Positions 6,024-9,568 of a stretch of 9,568 nucleotides of DNA are shown here, piece by piece. This stretch comes from Candidatus Pelagibacterales bacterium. Its GTDB lineage: Bacteria; Pseudomonadota; Alphaproteobacteria; Rickettsiales; UBA1997. The notes under the pieces were generated by a model. It made no database searches. It was not told the origin of the DNA and saw only the letters and a program-made list of their open reading frames with translations. Both the position numbers and the translations under genes were made by a program. How positions within the stretch are numbered: position 1 is the stretch's first letter; each line of letters begins with the position of its first letter. The stretch spans positions 1-9,568 of the forward strand of contig VHBV01000044.1 of assembly GCA_016882165.1 (NCBI GenBank), given 5' to 3'.

Positions 6024-7049
6024 TTAAAACTCTTTGTTTTTAACTTTTAAAAGATCATCTAGGTTTTTTGGAGGCCAGTTTGGAATTTTCATACCAAAGC
6101 TAAGATTCATAGCCTTTAAATTTTCTTTTAGTTCATTTAAAGACTTTCTTCCAAAATTAGCAGTTTTCAACATTTCAGCTTCAGATCTTGAAACTAAGTC
6201 TCCAACGTAAATGATGTTCTCATTTTTCAAACAATTGTATGAACGAACAGAAAGTTCTAACTCATCAATAGTTTTTAATAGGTTTTTGTTGAATTCAGGC
6301 TCAATATCAATTTCTTTTCTAGAAGGTGTTTCTAATTTGCTAGCATCAAAATTAACAAAAACTTGTAGCTGTTCTTGTAAAATTTTAGCAGCCACTCCCA
6401 AAGCATCTTGAGGAGTTATTGCACCGTTAGTATCTATTTCCAGAATTAATTTATCGTAATCTGTTATCTGTCCTACACGAGCATTTTCAACTTTATATGA
6501 TACTTTTTTAACTGGACTGAAGATGGCATCAATCATTACTGTACCTACACCACGATCATTATTGATTTGTTCTGCAGCAACGTAACCTTTCCCACACTCA
6601 ACGTTCATTTGAATGTCAATTTTAGCACCTTTGTTTAAGTGACAAATTACCAAATCTTTATTACTGATCTCGACTCCAGCAGGAACTTCAATTGAACCAG
6701 CATAGACTGGACCAGGCTTATTTGCTGAAAGCCTTATAACACATGGAGAAGAGTCACCTTTTGTAATTGCTAGAGACTTGATATTCATAATGATATCAAT
6801 AACATCTTCTTTTACACCTTCAACCGAGCTGTATTCGTGAAGGACTCCATCAATTTTAATAGAAGTAACAGCAAAACCAGCAACTGAAGATAATAAAACT
6901 CTTCTTAGAGCGTTGCCCATTGTGTTACCAAAACCTCTTTCAAAAGGCTCCATAACGATAACTGATTTAGTTACATTGTCATAACCTTCTTTAACAACTA
7001 CAGAACCTGGTTTTGTAAGTAACTGCCAACTTTCTTTTAAGATCGCCAT
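6024..7049 (-). CDS. rpoA: DNA-directed RNA polymerase alpha subunit
   Basis: RpoA dimerises to nucleate RNA polymerase assembly, and its C-terminal domain contacts UP elements and activators. At 341 residues it is full length. The N-terminal domain carries the dimer/assembly motif ERGFGNTMGNALRRVLLSS (37-55), the HEYSSVEGVKEDV segment (71-83) and NARVGQITDYDKLILEI (189-205). A linker near 235-255 leads to the C-terminal domain (262-320) with ELSVRSYNCLKNENI; Arg269 and Asn272 correspond to the DNA-contacting Arg265 and Asn268 of E. coli. The GRKSLNELKENL helix and the final NWPP motif are typical. The ATG at 7047-7049 lacks an obvious Shine-Dalgarno. The spacer from rpsK is 80 nt and carries a small hairpin (ACTCTG/CAGAGT, 7095-7113). 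Confidence 0.99.
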   Translation of the reverse strand: MAILKESWQLLTKPGSVVVKEGYDNVTKSVIVMEPFERGFGNTMGNALRRVLLSSVAGFAVTSIKIDGVLHEYSSVEGVKEDVIDIIMNIKSLAITKGDSSPCVIRLSANKPGPVYAGSIEVPAGVEISNKDLVICHLNKGAKIDIQMNVECGKGYVAAEQINNDRGVGTVMIDAIFSPVKKVSYKVENARVGQITDYDKLILEIDTNGAITPQDALGVAAKILQEQLQVFVNFDASKLETPSRKEIDIEPEFNKNLLKTIDELELSVRSYNCLKNENIIYVGDLVSRSEAEMLKTANFGRKSLNELKENLKAMNLSFGMKIPNWPPKNLDDLLKVKNKEF

Positions 7050-7129
7050 ATTTTTAGAAATTTAGAGCTTTAATAAATTTTGATAATTTTTTATACTCTG
7101 CTCAAAACAGAGTTTGTAAAGAAGATAAA

Positions 7130-7522
7130 CTAAACTCTTCTTCTTTTTGCAGGTCTGCATCCATTGTGTGGATGATAAGTTCTATCTGTTATTGAACTAA
7201 CGTTAAGTCCTGCAGCCTGAATTGCACGAAGTGAAGCTTCTCTTCCTACTCCTGGACCTTTAATCTCAACAGTAACATTTTGTAATCCTGATTCTTTTGC
7301 TACATCAACAGCATTTTGAGTTGCAATTTGAGCAGCGTAAGGAGTTGCCTTTCTAGAACCTCTAAAACCATGCTTACCAGCTGAAGACCAACAAATGATA
7401 TTCCCTTGTAAATCTGTAATGGAAATAATGGTGTTATTAAAGCTTGCATAAACATGCACAACGCCGTTTAAAATGTTTTTCTTTTTTTTATTACCAGTTT
7501 TTTTACCGCTATACTTAGTCAT
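7130..7522 (-). CDS. rpsK: 30S ribosomal protein S11
   Basis: S11 lines the small-subunit platform near the E site. The 130-residue product has the lysine-rich N-terminus (KKTGNKKKKN), then GVVHVYASFNNTIISITDLQGN, the WSSAGKHGFRGSRKATPYAAQ block, VEIKGPGVGREASLRAI with the conserved GPG.GR motif, and ends ITDRTYHPHNGCRPAKRRRV, all as expected. Length matches the family. The ATG at 7520-7522 is preceded by an A/T-rich stretch with no clear Shine-Dalgarno. It lies 24 nt after rpsM, the standard alpha-operon neighbour, and 80 nt before rpoA. rpsD, which sits between rpsK and rpoA in E. coli, is absent here, as is usual in alphaproteobacteria. Confidence 0.99.
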   Translation of the reverse strand: MTKYSGKKTGNKKKKNILNGVVHVYASFNNTIISITDLQGNIICWSSAGKHGFRGSRKATPYAAQIATQNAVDVAKESGLQNVTVEIKGPGVGREASLRAIQAAGLNVSSITDRTYHPHNGCRPAKRRRV

Positions 7523-7546
7523 AATTAATTAGCTTATTTTTGAGAA

Positions 7547-7927
7547 TTATTTAGCAACTTTTTTCTTGCCCGCAATAGCAACGCCACGTCCTTTACGAGT
7601 TCTAGCGTTCGTATGAGTTCTTTGACCTCTTACAGGAAGTTTTTTAACGTGTCTAATACCTTTGTAGCAACCAAGATCAACCAATCTTTTAATATTGGAG
7701 GAGATCTTTCTTCTCAAATCACCTTCAAGAACAGGATGTTCCTTTTCAAGCAAGGCTCTGACTTGAGCTAGCTTATCTTCAGTAATTTGATGCGTTCTTA
7801 GAGCAGCATCGATTTTTAATTTTTTGCAAATTTTATCTGCAGTTGTTCTACCAATACCGTAAATATATGTTAAAGATATAACAAATCTTTTTTCTTTCGG
7901 AATATTTACACCAGCAATCCTAGCCAA
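7547..7927 (-). CDS. rpsM: 30S ribosomal protein S13 (TTG start)
   Basis: S13 sits in the small-subunit head and contacts the P-site tRNA and the 50S bridge. The 126-residue product begins MARIAGVNIPKEKR, has the helix-hairpin-helix segment YIYGIGRTTADKICKKL (22-38), RRKISSNIKRLVDLGCYKGIRH (76-97), and the conserved LPVRGQRTHTNARTRKG (101-117) before a lysine-rich tail. The start codon is TTG at 7927-7925: it encodes the universal Met-Ala-Arg-Ile-Ala-Gly N-terminus, and AGAGGG lies seven bases upstream. No ATG or GTG gives this N-terminus. It follows adk after 32 nt and precedes rpsK by 24 nt, in the same operon. Confidence 0.98.
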   Translation of the reverse strand: MARIAGVNIPKEKRFVISLTYIYGIGRTTADKICKKLKIDAALRTHQITEDKLAQVRALLEKEHPVLEGDLRRKISSNIKRLVDLGCYKGIRHVKKLPVRGQRTHTNARTRKGRGVAIAGKKKVAK

Positions 7928-7934
7928 AGTGAAG

Positions 7935-7940
7935 CCCTCT
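7935..7940 (-). promoter_or_regulatory. Ribosome binding site fixing the TTG start of rpsM
   Basis: AGAGGG on the minus strand ends seven bases before the TTG at 7927-7925, an ideal Shine-Dalgarno distance. Because no ATG or GTG lies nearby in frame, this site together with the conserved MARIAG N-terminus decides the start. A short AT palindrome (TTAATT/AATTAA, 7944-7958) lies immediately upstream. Confidence 0.8.
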
Positions 7941-7959
7941 TTATTAATTGTTAATTAAA

Positions 7960-8619
7960 CTACTTTTGAAGTTCTTGAACTATTTTTTTCAGCTCTTCAA
8001 AAATGAAGGGGACGCTTTTTAATGCGTCAACTGAATAAATCAAGTTCTTTTTTTCATAATATCCAATCAGGTCTTCAGCAGAGTTTTGATAAACTTTCAG
8101 CCTCTCTCTTACAGTGACTTCGTTATCATCGCTTCTACTTTGAAATTGATCAGATTTACAATTATCACAAACCCCTGTTTTTTCAGTAGGTTTGAAATAA
8201 GAGTTATAAACCGCTCCGCAATTCTTGCAAGAAAAACGACCGGAAATTCTTTTTACCAAAGTTTCATCATCAGCAGTAAAGTTAATTGCCGCATTTACAC
8301 TTCTATCAAGTGTGCCCATCATTTTATCAAAAACAATAGCTTGACTTAAGTTTCTTGGAAAACCATCAACTATAAATCCATTGTTGCAATCAGAATTTGA
8401 TATTCTGTTTTTTATGATATTCACAACTACATCATCAGGAACAAGCTTACCCGAGTTCATATAATCTTTCGCCATAATTCCTATTTCGCTTTGAGCTTCA
8501 ACTTCTCTTCTCAGCGCTTCACCAGTGGATATGGTAGGAATAGACAGAAATTTTGCAAGGTCTGCAGCTTGAGTTCCTTTTCCTGATCCTGGAGGTCCTA
8601 AAAAAATTATATTTATCAT
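7960..8619 (-). CDS. adk: Adenylate kinase with zinc-type (four-cysteine) LID
   Basis: Adk interconverts ATP + AMP and 2 ADP in the cytosol. The 219-residue product has the P-loop GPPGSGKGT (8-16), the AMP-binding STGEALR (31-37; most family members have STGD, here Glu34), DGFPRN (85-90), and the long LID domain. The LID has Cys131-x2-Cys134 and Cys151-x2-Cys154 (SCKNCGAVYNSY, then VCDNC), the pattern of zinc-binding adenylate kinases, and resembles rickettsial Adk as I recall it. RSDDNE (162-167) and VRERLKVY (170-177) supply the later conserved arginines. The ATG directly abuts the secY stop (TAA then ATG), with AAGGAG four bases upstream inside the end of secY, so translation is probably coupled to secY. 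Confidence 0.98.
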   Translation of the reverse strand: MINIIFLGPPGSGKGTQAADLAKFLSIPTISTGEALRREVEAQSEIGIMAKDYMNSGKLVPDDVVVNIIKNRISNSDCNNGFIVDGFPRNLSQAIVFDKMMGTLDRSVNAAINFTADDETLVKRISGRFSCKNCGAVYNSYFKPTEKTGVCDNCKSDQFQSRSDDNEVTVRERLKVYQNSAEDLIGYYEKKNLIYSVDALKSVPFIFEELKKIVQELQK

Positions 8620-9568
8620 TTATCTCCTTACCCTAACCCTTCTCTTTTTGTTCATAGAGCCGTATTTTGTAGCAAACAAATGAGATTGAACTTGGTTAAT
8701 TAAGTCCAACACTACGTTGACCATAATCAAAATACCTGTTCCCCCTATGTGAAGAGGTATTGAATAATTCACAACTAATATTTCTGGAACTATGCATACA
8801 AATATCAGATAAAAGGCACCTATCAGTGTAAGACGTGAAACAACTTTGTCTAAGTAAGAAGAAGTATTGGCTCCCGGCCTTATTCCGAGAATAAAACAAT
8901 TACTCTTTTTTAAATTATTCGCCACATCTTCAGTATTAAATATAATCGAAGAATAAAAATAACAGAAAAACAATATTAGTGATGAGAAAAGTATTAAGTA
9001 CAAACCACTTCCTCTTCTTAGCATAGATATTAGAAAGTCGGCATCAGTTCCGGTAAACTGCACCAAGGCAGCAGGGAACATTAAAATTGAGCTAGCAAAG
9101 ATTGGAGGAATAACTCCGGCAATATTTAACTTCAGAGGCAAAAACGAAGAATCGTTCATACCAGCAGCTTTCATCATAGCACCATTTGGATACTGTATCT
9201 TTATACGTTTGTGAGTTTTTTCAACAAAACAAACAAACATCAGGAAAGCCGCAAAAATCGCAAAAAACGCCATAACAGTCAACCAAGAATGAGTTCCATT
9301 TCTAGCCGATGAAAAAACTTCTATTACAGTCGCCGGAAGTGAAGAAACTATACCAACGAATATTATTAGAGAAATACCATTACCAATTCCTGAAGTAGTA
9401 ATTCTTTCTCCAAACCACATAAGCATTACTGTACCACCTACAAGACTAACGCAAGTTGTCCACAGAAATATAGGAGAATCAGAAATAAAAATGTTTCTAC
9501 CCTCAGCCGTAAAAGCATAATAAACTCCCATTGCTTGAAAGAAAGCAAGGAATATAGTGAGATATCTA
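8620..9568 (-). CDS. secY: Protein translocase subunit SecY, C-terminal part (5' end outside window)
   Basis: SecY is the channel of the Sec translocon in the inner membrane. The frame continues past the internal Met at 9531 to the window edge: 12 further residues (RYLTIFLAFFQA, then MGVYY) match the SecY RYLT..LA..Q segment, so this is a truncated gene, not one starting at 9531. About 315 residues are visible of a usual 430-440. Family landmarks are ERITTSGIGNGISLIIFVGI, LPLKLNIAGVIPPIFASS, the FNTEDVANNLKKSNCFILGIRPG loop and a basic C-terminus. Multiple long hydrophobic segments are evident. The cytosolic loop before LPLKLN (KTHKRIKIQYPNGAMMKAAG) diverges from the usual QRR...YPKRQ form. 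adk starts at the very next base after the stop. Confidence 0.97.
   Translation of the reverse strand, partial: RYLTIFLAFFQAMGVYYAFTAEGRNIFISDSPIFLWTTCVSLVGGTVMLMWFGERITTSGIGNGISLIIFVGIVSSLPATVIEVFSSARNGTHSWLTVMAFFAIFAAFLMFVCFVEKTHKRIKIQYPNGAMMKAAGMNDSSFLPLKLNIAGVIPPIFASSILMFPAALVQFTGTDADFLISMLRRGSGLYLILFSSLILFFCYFYSSIIFNTEDVANNLKKSNCFILGIRPGANTSSYLDKVVSRLTLIGAFYLIFVCIVPEILVVNYSIPLHIGGTGILIMVNVVLDLINQVQSHLFATKYGSMNKKRRVRVRR

Noticed and set aside
7095..7113. ACTCTG/CAGAGT hairpin in the rpsK-rpoA spacer as a terminator
   Set aside because: The stem is only 6 bp and the minus-strand transcript has no U-run after it, and rpsK and rpoA are normally co-transcribed.
8086..8349. 87-codon plus-strand frame antisense to adk, and a minus-strand frame at 8696-8899 inside secY
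   Set aside because: Both are alternative frames of strongly conserved genes, with no ribosome site or protein character of their own.
9529..9531. ATG at 9531 as the start of secY
   Set aside because: The same frame stays open to the window edge and the 12 extra residues (RYLTIFLAFFQA) fit SecY, so the gene is truncated by the window and this Met is internal.
1..9568. CRISPR array, transposon, phage gene, tRNA or rRNA
   Set aside because: I saw no regularly spaced repeats, transposase or integrase motifs, or tRNA/rRNA signatures on either strand.

Overview
The window is AT-rich (about one third G+C by eye) and looks like an alphaproteobacterium, probably in or near the Rickettsiales. The right half carries the end of the spc/alpha ribosomal-protein cluster in the usual alphaproteobacterial order (secY-adk-rpsM-rpsK-rpoA-rplQ). 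Adk has a four-cysteine LID, and the RpoA C-terminal domain reads like the rickettsial versions as I remember them. This placement rests on recalled family sequences, not on a search.

All complete genes lie on the minus strand, so transcription runs from high to low coordinates. From the right edge: secY (5' end cut by the window edge, 9568-8620), adk (8619-7960), rpsM with a TTG start (7927-7547), rpsK (7522-7130), rpoA (7049-6024), a 159-nt spacer with two AT-rich hairpins, rplQ (5864-5463) and rplS (5441-5034). rplS normally sits with rpsP-rimM-trmD, so its place behind rplQ is a rearrangement. A strong intrinsic terminator (4973-5012) follows rplS and is embedded in the signal-peptide codons of the next gene, a putative lipoprotein of unknown function (to 4559).

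A 194-nt spacer (4365-4558) separates this block from a second minus-strand group. It holds a plausible sigma70-type promoter overlapping a 20-bp-spaced direct repeat. The second group is a small single-pass membrane protein of unknown function (4364-4011), a compact ubiB (3994-2714), acetyl-CoA synthetase acs (2538-649) and panD (531-178). The theme is respiratory and CoA metabolism: ubiquinone biosynthesis, acetate activation, and beta-alanine for pantothenate/CoA. The C-terminus of one plus-strand gene (1-117) enters from the left and converges on panD.

Most of the window is ordinary housekeeping DNA. I see no CRISPR array, transposon, phage gene, tRNA or rRNA, and no clear undescribed system. 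The points worth a second look are the terminator inside the lipoprotein reading frame, the shortened UbiB with its unknown membrane partner, the repeat-bearing promoter, and the relocated rplS.
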